Shown one piece after another: positions 1 to 11,805 of a stretch of 64,000 bases of DNA (position 1 is the stretch's first letter; each line of letters begins with the position of its first letter). The stretch is from Artocarpus heterophyllus. Taxonomy: Eukaryota > Streptophyta > Magnoliopsida > Rosales > Moraceae. The DNA lies in NCBI GenBank assembly GCA_025403435.1, contig CM046354.1, positions 16,103,836-16,167,835 on the forward strand, in the 5' to 3' direction. The translations under genes were made by a program, and so were the position numbers. The notes under the pieces were generated by a model. That model was not told the DNA's origin. It was given only the letters and a program-made list of their open reading frames with translations, and searched no databases.

Positions 1-2280
1 TTTTCTTATCTTTTTATTAATCTGTACAATATTTTTTTTCTTCATCCAAATATATTATAAACTTAGGATACATAAATTAAATCGATTGTGTAAATAATTT
101 TGAAAATGTTTCACAGTCCTCCTTTTCTCTTACTACTAGTCTTTTTTATTAAAAAATCTGTATAATATTTTTTTCTTCCTCCAAGTATATAAACTTATTT
201 TATCCTAATGTTTTTTATTTAAATTTTGAAATTTGATATAATGGATATAAACAAAAAAAAAAATTGAAATGGCCGTATAATAATTAGAAGCAAAAGTTAA
301 GAGTGTGAATAGAATTTTTCACAAAATTCTTCACAAAATTTAGAAGGGAAAACTACCAAAATTTTGGTCAAACTTAAGGAATTAACAAAACCTTTTAAAT
401 ACTCAACATAAAATTTAGAACAATCTGATAAGACACTAAGGATGCAAACATATCACATATCCTCTACATACATACATATAAATATAAATATAAATATATA
501 TATATATACACACACACACAACAATGTTAATCTTTATATATTCCCAAAATGATGAAAAAGAACGTGTATCTTATATGTTTATTGTTTTTCATATAGAATT
601 ATAAACTGACTTTTTTGCACCATCCTCTAAATTTATTGCAAGTTGCAAATTATCTCCTGAGCTTTTAATTTTGACAATTTGTATTTTGAATTTATATTTT
701 TGTGGCAAACCATGTCCATTAATAACAATATAAACATATATATATAAATTGACAAGGGACTTGCACATAGGCTATTAATTAATGACATTAATGATAAATT
801 TTTTTTACCTCTTTTAACCCAAATTTATTGGGGGTTTAGCATCTTAAACTAAGCTTAATTTTGAAATCGAAAAGTAAAATAGAAGATTTTAAATTAATTG
901 TGTTTTGAACTGATAATATTGGTAAAAGCGGCCTTTCATATTTTAATTAACTGCAAATGTACAAATCAAATATCAGCGTTTTGTCAAAATATTAATATTG
1001 TTCTCAATTGAGGATGGTTTGTCAAAAATTAGAAAGTTCAGGGAAAAAAATTTACAGGTGTGTGACAAGTTCAAGGAGCAGAAATTTGTTATTAACTACT
1101 AAACTATCTCTTTCTAGCACAAAAAAAAAATAAAAAAAAAAATTTCTAAAAATATTTATCATTTTTTTCTCTAAAATTCAAATTACATGTCCCCTCAAAA
1201 AAAAAAATCAAATTACGTAATATTTATTATAAGCGGACGGCAGATAGACTGTGCTATCTTGGTTGTTGAGACATCTTTATTCATAATTTTTGTACATAAA
1301 CAAACAAACAAAATATGCAGTGGTATAGATAGAAAATTATTACATCTCATCTCAAATATTCAACTGCATTGATTGTTTGACTATATGTATTTGTTAATAA
1401 GAACTTAATCGAAAGTCTGCTTTTTTTAGGAAATAAAATTGTTAGGATTAAACAATCAAAAAAGAAATATTTATACACACACTTCAAATGAACAATATAT
1501 ATGATTAAAGCAATCATATTTGACCTTATAAAATTATAATTTCGCTACTAATAAAGTAGTAAAATTTAGTTTAAAAAGTATATTATATGTTATATTGAAA
1601 TTTATAATTTTATGAATAATAAAATTATAATTTTACTTTTACTGAAAAGAAATTTTTTTTTCATGTTTTTCATGTGATTAATAAATTCCAAGAAAATTGG
1701 ATACTATGATTAGACAAGTAAATAGTAACTTAAAATAATTACTGCATACAAACTAACCATCATATCAATCTAATCTCAAAATGACTGCCAGTTCGTTAAT
1801 TAATTATGCCAGCATATGAAAGCGCGTCTAAAGTTTCAGCCTTTCATACAGCTTGCCACATGTCACGTGCAATACACGTTTTCACTAGATTTTTTTTTGA
1901 AAGGAGAAAAAATAAAAAATATAAAAAAGTGGGCAAAAGAAAAGAAAAGCAAAGAAAAGGATCAGAAGAAGCAGAAGAATCACACTGTCGGCATGTACAA
2001 CTGATAGTCACTTTTACTTTCTCAACGTCCAAACGCATTTTTTGTATTCTACGCTAAAGGGCAGGACTTGGGGTCTTTTTTTTTTTTTTTGGTCACAAAC
2101 GTCTGTTGCCTCATCAAAAGCACTTGCAGTGCTACTCTATTTTCTAACCACATCAGCAAAATGAAACCATTGACGGAGAAAACTACAAAGTCAAATCCAA
2201 AAAAATATATGCATTTTGAATTGCTCATGACTTTCACACAAGCATAAACTATATACACACTTAAAGAAAAACTCTTCTTT
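1..2280. other. AT-rich intergenic DNA, no gene seen
   Basis: This is A+T-rich sequence with many homopolymer runs. A compound TA/CA microsatellite lies near 480-520. The short open frames at 1187-1372 and 1806-2057 are low-complexity and resemble no protein I recognise. No RNA gene or promoter could be supported. Confidence 0.5.
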
Positions 2281-2285
2281 TATCT

Positions 2286-2805
2286 TTTGGGGTTTTTTGC
2301 TTATTTGTCCCTCAAAACTTTTTGCTTTTTTATAATATGATTCTTAAACCTTTTTTTTCAAATGAATCCCTAAGCTAAGCTTAGTATGATACTTAAGTCT
2401 CTAATCACAAGTGCTCGATAAAATTGGGACAAAGATAATCACGTAAGACTTACGTGGCCTATTTGAAAGCGTAGGGATTTAATTTCAAGCACTATAATAA
2501 TTTATATATACATATAAAAGCTAAGAGAATTGTTAAAAAAAAAAACAACAATAATTTAATTTTTTGTTCTTTTTTGGATGTGACATTAAACAATTTAAAT
2601 AAGAGTATGGGTTTTTTTTTAAATGGGTAATATGTGTCTTATATAATCGTTTTCCTTTTGATAGCCATTTGTAATTAGAGATTTAATTGTTATATTTAAC
2701 TAACTTAGGGACTCAATTGTTACAAAAAAAATAATAAGATAAAATAAAGATCGCCTTATTAAAAAATAAAAAAGCTTAAGAGATAAATGTGCCAAAATCC
2801 TTATC
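2286..2805. repeat. Possible MITE-like repeat with imperfect inverted ends
   Basis: The left end (from about 2286) reads as a T-rich stretch containing TTATTTGTCCCTCAAAAC. The right end (about 2770-2805), read on the minus strand, contains a similar CACATTTATCTCTTAAGC stretch. This suggests imperfect terminal inverted repeats around an AT-rich core. No target-site duplication was found and no superfamily can be assigned. Confidence 0.25.
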
Positions 2806-3003
2806 TTTATATATTTAATTTTTTGGGAAAAAATAAGTAGTAATCTTGAGTCAAGTGGACCCCAGTTGGAATTAATATTCTATGGTAAGTGGTTAACGAA
2901 AGTCTTCAACGGGCACCGAACAGTACGATGGCTTTTTTATGCACATGTGGGTGATTAATTGTTAATTGTTTGTATTTTAAATGTTCAAACTTGCTTGGCC
3001 AAT

Positions 3004-3286
3004 ACCACCGAACGTTGTAGTCTAGTGGTTGGAAAGACTTTGTTAAGCTCTTCTGTTCCATTCGTCAAAGTTTGAATCCTCGTAGTCTCTAAGTTTCCTC
3101 ATTCTAGCAATAGCTGTTGATGCATTGGGTTGGTGGTGCAAGCGAGTGTGGACCTAAGCCGATAAATCAAACAAATTAGTATAGGGCCCTAATTACTCAT
3201 TCGTGGCACTAGAATACTGCTTACTCTTGACCTAATATGGGATGAGATGAAGACCACCTGACCACTTTTTTTACTGCTAAAAAAAA
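3004..3286 (+). mobile_element. tRNA-derived SINE with target-site duplications
   Basis: The head carries a polymerase III A box, TAGTCTAGTGG (3018-3028), and a B box, AGTTTGAATCC (3069-3079), spaced as in tRNA genes. The body of about 280 bp ends in a short A run (3279-3286). It is flanked by 15-bp direct repeats, ACTTGCTTGGCCAAT (2989-3003) and ACTTGTGTGGCCAAT (3287-3301), which differ at two positions. Internal promoter, A-rich tail and long imperfect duplications together are the signature of a retroposed SINE moved by LINE machinery. The SINE family was not identified. Confidence 0.8.
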
Positions 3287-3568
3287 ACTTGTGTGGCCAA
3301 TGAATATGTGAAAAGTGAAAACTCACGAGGAACGTTGTCAACTGTGCAAACATTCCAAATAATGATCACATATATAATCAAATTAATTACTGGTATTATG
3401 TGCTGGATATCTATCGTACACGTACACATACACACACACACAGAGGCCGACACGATAGCCATAAGATGTTTTGGTTTGTTGCGAGTTGGGAGCCAGCCTT
3501 TAAGTTCAGTTGGGCGTGCACTATTTTTTTTTTTAGAAATTAAATAATATGAAACATATAAAAATGTA

Positions 3569-3570
<2 letters not shown>

Positions 3571-3612
<42 letters not shown>
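3571..3612. repeat. (AT)21 microsatellite
   Basis: This is an uninterrupted AT dinucleotide run of 42 bases. Confidence 0.95.
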
Positions 3613-3618
<6 letters not shown>

Positions 3619-4673
3619 ATTTTTCAAGAGCTATGCATATCTAAAACTCATATTGGGCGGGAGGCATACATAAAATGACATAATTTTGAGTAGGGGCATA
3701 CAAATGAAATGATCAGTTTTTTAGGGATTTAAAAAAAAAATGAAATAGTTGGTAGCTCCCACTAGGCCTTATGTAAATCTGCCATTGTTTGTAGCCCACG
3801 AGCAGTGTATTTAAGTGGATTTCTCAATATCAAGGCTCTCCTATACCCACTACATCATTCTCTGTCACTTTCCGCTGCTCATTCTAGGGTGCGCAGGGGT
3901 TATCTGCGTAAGACATTTCGACGCTTAAGTCAAACAAATAGTGATAGAAAGAAGATTCAAGAAAAGTAGCTAACAATAAGATGGTAAAAGGATGATTCAC
4001 AATGGAACCATTTATTTTATTTTATAAGCTTGATGTCCCAATCAAATGGATCTCGAATGACGAAACTAGAAATTTTGCTTACATGCTTGAGTTAAACTGA
4101 AGTTTTAACTAACTAAATAAATAAATATTAAAAATTCAGTTTTCTACTTTTTTTTTCTCTATGTTGCATTTCTATTAATCTATGATTATTTTTTCTTTCT
4201 TCAAATATATAGAATTGTAATATTGAATGATGTGTTGTTTGTTTGTGTTTTTAGATTTGAAATTACAATGTATATACGCGAAACAATTTTTAAATAATAA
4301 GATATAATGAAAGATAAAAACTAAGAATGTGAATTGAGTTTTGCAAAGAAAAATTGCATAAAATTTATTACAATAAAACAAATTAGAGGGACTACATAAA
4401 AAAGGATTAAAAAAATAAAAATTTTAGAAAACATAAAATAGGGTCAGTTTTATTTAGTGAGTTATTTGAAGTCATACAAATTAAGAGAGGCTAAACAAAG
4501 AAAAAAGAAGGGGTTTGGGGGGGATGAAGACTATATATTTTTATAAAAAGCATATATTGGGGCCACATGACATTACTTTTTTTCTAGAATTTTGAGAATA
4601 TCTTTAGATTTTTCCTTGTAGGAAAGCCTAAGGGAACTCTCTAATATTCCCTAACGATTGTTCTAAATCAACA
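3613..4673. other. Intergenic DNA, no gene seen
   Basis: The sequence is A+T-rich with no convincing coding frame, and the open frame at 4175-4381 (-) is low-complexity. No repeat ends were recognised. Confidence 0.45.
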
Positions 4674-4789
4674 CACGTGCTATATCGTTATACGTCGCCC
4701 ACGTGCTATATCGTTATACGTCGCCCTTAACATGTGTCACATCATCATATGATAACCTGACACTTTGACATGTGTCATATCATCATATG
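4674..4789. repeat. Two local duplications (26-bp tandem and 22-bp spaced)
   Basis: A 26-bp unit beginning CACGTGCTATATCG occurs twice in perfect tandem (4674-4699 and 4700-4725). Immediately after it, a 22-bp unit beginning ACATGTGTCA occurs at 4730-4751 and again at 4768-4789 with one mismatch. Each 26-bp unit begins with a CACGTG G-box core, so G-box motifs are duplicated, but no gene lies close enough to suggest a role. Confidence 0.85.
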
Positions 4790-5840
4790 TTTGACCTCAA
4801 TTTTTGTTGATGACCTCGATCTCGATCTAGTTATCATCTTCAAACTTGATGCGTCTGAGTCTTCTAGTAGCTTCGACGTAGTGGATTGAGGTGGGAGTGT
4901 TCATTCAACCCAATCCAACCTGTTATAATCATATATCATTCAATCCAATCCAATCGAATTGAGGTTGGTTTGGATTAGATTGGTCTAATTGATTTTTAGC
5001 TTAAGGTTTCTCTACACTTTCTCATTTTTTTCCCCTGCTTGACTCATGCATATGATCTTTTTAACATATTTTTATAACTGAAAAAATAGCAATAATTAAC
5101 GTCCATAAATCCAAATATTGTATAGTAACTCCAAATTACAAACTTCAAAGTTGATCGAGCATCCAACACTAATAAAATAAAATAAAGTCATAAACTGATA
5201 AACACAACAAATTTAACTGAAAAAATTGAAAAATATATATAAAAAGAAAACATAAACCATGGATCCAATTGTTTTATGGTTGTAAGTCCTTACAGATGAA
5301 TCTATTAAACCTATCCAAACAAACATATACACAATAATGGAAACAAATCATTTTAATAGGTTAATCTGTAATAATAAAACTAAACAGAAAAATCACAAAT
5401 ATAAATGTAAATAAATAAACATTAGATATGATTATTTAACGTGACCAATAACCCAACTTGGGAAAAAAACACGGGTGTTAAGTACACTAACTCGAAAGAT
5501 AGAACTCTTATTGCTTCGAATAATAGTAAAAAGATATTGGAACTATAAGAATGCCTTTCTACCAAAACTAAACTTACAGAACCTCCCCTTTTCTATAAGC
5601 TCCGGCTTGTGTGGCTTGCCTTCGGTCCTACTAACCTACTTTGAGAACAGCCGCTTGCCTTCAGGTTCTTTTAATCTACTCCTAGTAGACGACCTACTTA
5701 GATCAATTTTTACAAGGTTTGAGCGACAATGGTTAAGCCCAACTAGGCTCTTGTTGTCTCTCACACTTTAAATTCGCAATGAAAATACTCATAATATAAG
5801 GAAATTACACAAATTTCTTGCCAAAACTCCTTAAGCTTAA
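4790..5840. other. Intergenic DNA with probable LTR debris
   Basis: No gene is visible. The stretch around 5435-5780 (AACGTGACCAATAACCCAAC and what follows) resembles the ends of plant LTR retrotransposons, where such phrases are common. I could not find a partner LTR or a boundary, so this is only a suggestion. Confidence 0.3.
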
Positions 5841-6822
5841 GGGGGTGTTTAGTATGTAGTAATAAATTAGAATTATATTCTCAGGAAAATAATTGTAGGG
5901 AATATGATTCCCATGAACTAAGATTATCATGCTTGGTTACACATAGGAATCTTCTATTAGATTTCTAGGAATAATACATTACCATATTTGGTTGTACATA
6001 GAAATCTTATATAATTGACAAATAGTATTAACATTAAATGTATCAATATAATATATTAGTACTAATATTAAATAATAATAATATAAACATAAATAATAAA
6101 ATAATATTATATATAATTTAACATTAATATTACTATGAATATGAATGTTATTATTATCATTAGTATTAAATAATTATTATTTTATATTAATATAATAATT
6201 TCTTTATATTATATAAAAATATTAATTTATAATAATCATAGAATTATTATTTAACAATACATTAATATTAAAATGATGTATATAATATATAATATATTGA
6301 TATGAATATAAATAATAATAAAAATATAATTCTTAATAATATATTAGTATTTATATTAATATTAACATTAAATAAAAATATTATTATAAAAATATTAAAT
6401 ATATTTAGTTATATTTTATATTTATAATTATTATAATAGTATTTATATAATTTTATATTGATATTACTATGAATATTAATATTATACTATTCATATTGAT
6501 GTTATATTATTATGTTTTTACTATTAATGTTATTATTATTCTTATTATTAAATTATAATTTTATATTGATATAATATTTATATCTATGTTATATATTAAT
6601 ATTAATTTACAATAATAGTATGAAATTATTTTATTTTATTATTATTGTATTAATATATATTATATTCTAATATTAATTAATAATATATATTATATTTAGA
6701 TATTGTATATGTAATATATTATATATTTTTATTATTATTGTTAATGTTATTATTATCATTATTATCAAATTATTTTATATTGATATAATTTTTATATTTA
6801 TATTGTATAGAAATATTAATTT

Positions 6823-6862
<40 letters not shown>

Positions 6863-7120
6863 AATTATTATTGTTTAATAATAATATAATTATCATCATC
6901 ATTATAGAAAAAAAAAGTGAGATTTCTATAGTTTTGAGATTCCCAGTAATATGAATATCACCTTATTGGGTGGGATTCAGATTACCTCATTTTGGAGTAA
7001 TCTGAATCTCATAGGAATGAGTTTCCCAAGAATCCAAAACTCAGATTACTGCATACCAAATATGAAAATCTGTAAGATTCTCATTCCCACATCAGGATTA
7101 CTGTATACCAAACACCCCCC
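5841..7120. mobile_element. Non-autonomous DNA element with GGGGGTGTTT ends (hAT-like)
   Basis: The left end (5841 onward) reads GGGGGTGTTTAGTATGTAGT. The right end, ending at 7120, is its near reverse complement, so the element has terminal inverted repeats of about 25 bp. The right end also holds two direct copies of a GATTACTG-(C/T)-ATACCAAA motif. Flanks CTTAAGGG and CCTAAGGG suggest an 8-bp target-site duplication with one mismatch if some G/C end bases are assigned to the flank. Eight-base duplications fit hAT elements. The core (about 6000-6900) is almost pure A and T with long ATT/TAA runs and encodes nothing, so the element must rely on another transposase. Confidence 0.6.
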
Positions 7121-9858
7121 TAAGGGTCTATTTAGAGTGCAGGTCCTTTTTATCCTATCTGCTAAACAATGCCTTCAAATATATTGCCATTAGTCTGAAC
7201 AAGCATCCTCCTTCAATTCCTTACATATGTCAGGATATTTTTCTTTTCTCCCCCGGACATGTTGCATGTCCCTCCGGGATATTTTATGTGTTTGGGTGGG
7301 ACATATATGTCCCTGTGGGACTTTTTTTCCTCTTTTTTTCTCACTCCTCTTCCCCCCTCTCTCTCTCTCGGCACTGACTAGTCCCTAGCATCGGTGACAT
7401 CGCTAGCAGCCCAAACAAACTAAGAACAACAACACCACCACCACCACTGCCACCACCACTAACACTGCAACTACAACTACAACAACAACAAACACTACCA
7501 CCACCAACAACAACAACAATAGTATCCAAAACCTTGAATCTAGGAGGCATACTTTGATCTACAACTCTGGTGGCAACAAGGTTAGACCAGGTTTGGGACA
7601 TTGCAATTCTTCTTCGTCGATATCGAGGCTCCATTGCTATTCTTCACTTCTTCATCTTCAAATCTAGATACACGCGAGCGGCTTGCATTGAACGAGATTG
7701 GAGATGGCGATGTTGCAATTCTTCTCCATCGTAGTTGAGGCTCCAACTTCTTTGCTTCTTCGTTTTCAAATCTAGACAGACAAAAGTGGCTCGAACTGGG
7801 ATGATGGCAGCGTAAAGCCTGACCTTGGATTGCAATGGAGATGGCGACACTAGGCTCAAGTGGCAATGGCAAGGACAAACAAGCTCTGCACGACTTTAGC
7901 AATTTACATCTTGCTCTGTGCAATGGTGATAGGTCTATGGCAGCAGTGACGACTTGGTCCACGCAACAGCAATGGTGATGGGCACTAAACAGATTTTGGT
8001 CACCAAAGGGGGATGAAAGAGTGTGAGAAATAGGGAGAGCGTGAGTGAGAGAAGAAAGAGAGATAGAGGAAAACATCATGAAAAAAAAAAAGAGAGGAAA
8101 AAGAAAAGGAAAAAAATGAAATAAGTTTTTCTTTTTAAGTTTTGTTTTTTATGGCATAAAAACGTAAATGGGAAAATTATGGCATGAGGTGTAATTTTCT
8201 AAATATTAAAAATTACTGTTGGCCTATCTTATAAGAGCTTAAACTTTTGTAATGAATTGGTACACTAGGATAACACAAAATAGATGATCTTGAGTTCAAA
8301 TCCCTCCAAATGCACTTGTTAAATTGTTATTACGTGTTAGGTCTTTAATATGTTTTGTTACAAATTAATGACTTGTCAATCCCTCAATCTGAGAAATATT
8401 AAGACACGACAAAGCAGAGAGACTACCAGCATCATGTGCTTTCCAAATTGGTCAGGATCAAATACTACTATAATTGATGCAATACTATACATATGTTAGG
8501 ACCACTACTACTAGTACTGCTAATCAATTAGACTTGGTTAACTTCGAAGCATCTGCGGTGGATATAAATTATATGTCGTTCCCAAGAAGGCATTTGCCTT
8601 CATAGACCTGACTATGTTGTCTAGTTATGATATATCAAACCATGAGTTAATTTTTTTTTTCTTAAATAACAAGAAAAGCTGAATATATACGTTGCGAAAT
8701 AAGAGACTGAAGTCTACTTGTGACAATGAAACTTCTGAACGACTAGAAATGCATGTTCAGATCTATGGAAAAAAAAAAGGAAACATAATCGACAACACGT
8801 GATCTCTTTCACTAAACGAAAATCCAAAACCCCAAATGTGGAATCTTCTTCTTCTTCTTTTTCTTCTTCTTCTTCTTCTGCTTTTTTTTTTTAATTTTTT
8901 TTTACGACAAACCAAAATGTGGAATTGATCAAATGAGAATATTGGTGGTTTTCCAATATTTGATGTTATGTATATGTGGTGTGTACACCATCTAGTAGCT
9001 AGCGTACGTGTAAAAGATGTGTTAGAATTATTTGTTGCCCAAAGTTTTTATTTTAACCTTATTAGTTGACTGTCATATATATATAACTAGAAATACCTCT
9101 ATCAACATGTATATAAGCCGTGCGCAAAAGGAATTCCACATTCTATATATGAAACATTTTTCTTTTCTTTTTAGGGGAAATTCCATGTATTCATTACTAC
9201 AAATGAAAGCATAAAATTCCTAGTGATCGTGGCACGCAAGTTGGCCTTCTCAAATCTAGTATTTATTTAGAAGTATCGCTTTTATACACGTGCAAACAAT
9301 AATGTTAAGTTTCAATAATATTGTTTCAATTATATAGTTTCAATTGCTATAGTTTAAAATTTTTTATGAGATATAGTGTAAAACAAAAGTAGTTAAAGTT
9401 GTTTTAACTGCGTTGTCAAACGCAATCATAGTACTTTTAATCACTTGTGATGTAATGTGGTTTAAATATTTTTATTTCTTTTTATTTTCAATTCCTTTTT
9501 TATTAGCATTTAATTGGTTTTATTTAAAATTTGATCAATATAAATCACAGATCAAAAGAAATCCCTAGAGTCCCCGCAGACGACTATTAATTATTTCAGG
9601 GCGATTATTACTTGCCAGTCCTTAAACGTCAAATTAATACTCTTAGAAAATTTTGCACCCTCTAGAGAAATCAAGGGACATCTTCGTCATATGCACAAGT
9701 CTTGCGATGGCTTCCACTACTTTTTGGAATTGACTTTGATCATTACTAAAACTTCAAATTTTTTAGCCTATGGAGGGTCTATTTAGTTGACGGATTATTT
9801 GTTCCCTCAAGAAACTTCCATTTTTCCATGTTGAACTAATGGAAACCGTATTATGTAT
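7121..9858. other. Intergenic DNA with a C-rich block and a TTC microsatellite
   Basis: A less AT-rich block at about 7330-8090 contains ACC/AAC repeats and two diverged copies of a unit starting GCAATTCTTCT (7603 and 7714, 111 bp apart). The open frames on its minus strand are Ser/Cys-rich and unlike known proteins, so they are not called genes. A TTC-rich microsatellite lies at 8844-8879. The remainder is AT-rich and shows no feature I can support. Confidence 0.4.
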
Positions 9859-10034
9859 TGTTGACAAGCAAGACTAGTTACACAAGAATCTCTCAATTTC
9901 TCACCGTAATTATCACTCTCGAAAAAAATAATCAAAGCAGTAAAGTAAATAATAACTAAAACACACAAAATTCATAATAGTTTACCTCAATTGAATGCTA
10001 TGTTTACTTTGGGTTTTCTCGGATTATAGGGTTT

Positions 10035-11598
10035 TGATGATACCATAAAAGTGTATATTCTTAAGGCTTAAATTATTTATTTACACTTTTGTTTCTCTTT
10101 AAATCCTCTAATTTATAGCATTTTTGTGCTTTATGTTTTTTTATGTCTTTGTGTAAAATTGTGTTTAAATATGTGCTTTTAGCTTTTTTTTTTGTTTAAG
10201 TATATTTTTGATAATTTTTAGAGTTGTTTCTGTGTGTTAAATATTTGTTTTGTGTTCCATAGGTAAAAACCGCTAACTTTTGTGAAGTAATTTATTTTCA
10301 ATCTGAATTAGTTTATAGTGTATTTTGAGTTTACAAATATGTTGTAATATATTTTTAATAATTTCTAAAAATACTTTTATGTCTTTGGTATAACCGGATT
10401 AGCTCGTACTATACTTTTATATTAGTAAGTTTTTTGTGCGTTTTTAGTTTATTTTTTAGTTTGAAAAATCATTGTACATATTATGTTTGTAAAATAATTC
10501 TAGTGTACTTGTTAATTTTAGATTTAAAATCTGGAAGAAAAAACGGAGCAAAACGATAATAACAAATGCAAATAATGCTACATCAGCATGACATTAGTAA
10601 AAACAAATGAATCTTGTACACAAGTTGATCTGCAGCTTGCTTATCAAGTTGTAAAAAAAATGCAATAATATAATAGATAATAAAATAATAAATAAAATAT
10701 TATTAAATAGTGAAAAAGATCCACTATAAAAAAGGGGTTTCTCCCCTTCATTTACACGCCTAGGGATGTCCTCTCTTTTCTTTTTTAGTTTCCAGCTCAG
10801 CAGTCTTCCTTTTAGTGTAAAGACTTTGGTGAGGTTGAGAGATAATCTTGTATGCATAATACTCTAGTATGGTTTTTAACTTTATAGTTGTGTTGTAATA
10901 TTTATATCTTCATAGAATAAATCATATTTTTATATTTTTAATAATTATTGTTAATGTTATTATGCTGCCCATTTTTACATAAATTCAGTCATACTTTCTT
11001 TATGTAATTTAATTGTGTTACATTATTATTATTATTATTATTATTAATGAAATAATGCTTAACTTTATAGAATGTCTTTCATTACAATATGACTTGTTAT
11101 GTTATCGATTTTAGATATTTCATAAGATGAGGTTTTGTTGAAATTAATGCTAAACTTTTTTTCCATTAAATATAATAATTTTAGTCTGTTACTATATTTT
11201 CTATCTTTTCTAAGAAAACCTTTACTGTATTATGACTTGTTATATTGTCGCTCTTGGTTGAGTTAAAAAAAGTAAATGTGCTTATTTTTATTAGGAAACG
11301 ACATAATAAATCAAATATTTTAGATAATTATTGTTTAGAGTAAAATTCTATACCAATTATGAAATATACAAGTGATTCTTTAAACCTTACCATGTTAATT
11401 TTATATTTTATATTTTAAATTAAAAAATCACAAAAATATTTAGATTTTTTAAACTTTGTTTTGAAAAACCACTTGTCTTTTTTAACGTATATTTTTATCA
11501 ATCTCCTGAGTTATAAAATTTCACCTCCTTATGAATACGACCGCCTTTACTATGCTACAGGTGATCATGTTTAAAGAAATATTTTTGGCAATACACCA
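10035..11598. mobile_element. Solo LTR inserted in the older LTR, 5-bp target duplication GGTTT
   Basis: The 1564-bp insert starts TGATGATACC and ends ATACACCA, with the TG...CA ends of an LTR. It is bordered by GGTTT on both sides (10030-10034 and 11599-11603). The right LTR of the host element has the uninterrupted site (TAGGGTTTCACTATG near 16672), which confirms both ends. No internal retroelement sequence is present, so this is best read as a solo LTR left by LTR-LTR recombination. A homologous copy lies at 43657-45680. The family was not identified. Confidence 0.75.
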
Positions 11599-11704
11599 GG
11601 TTTCATTATGAAAAAATATGAATACAAAGGGTTTTTATCAAGAATTGGACTTAGGCTATTTTCTAGAACTGGCCTCCATTTATAATACTTGGGGATGGTC
11701 AATG

Positions 11705-11795
11705 CCTTATCCTATAAGCTTAATTTTAAAAAAATTACTAGAGAACTTGCAGATTACACGACGGTTTTATTGACCTTATCCTATAACCTTAATTT
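11705..11795. repeat. Filler insertion carrying a CACTA-end fragment between 22-bp repeats
   Basis: The 22-bp sequence beginning CCTTATCCTATAA occurs at 11705-11726 and 11774-11795. The 47 bp between (11727-11773) contain ACTAGAGAACTTGCAGATTA followed by CACGACGG, which closely matches the outer ~30 bp of the CACTA element starting at 11806. The right LTR lacks this insert. It looks like a transposon-end fragment copied in during repair, or a failed transposition. Confidence 0.6.
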
Positions 11796-11805
11796 AAATT
11801 CAAAT

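Noticed and set aside
7582..8079. 165-codon open frame on the minus strand
   Set aside because: Composition is Ser/Cys/Leu-rich, it contains an internal duplicated segment, and there is no domain, splice structure or homologue I recognise.
8250..8320. GAGTTCAAATCCC motif resembling a tRNA B box
   Set aside because: No A box at a suitable distance, no cloverleaf and no flanking duplications.
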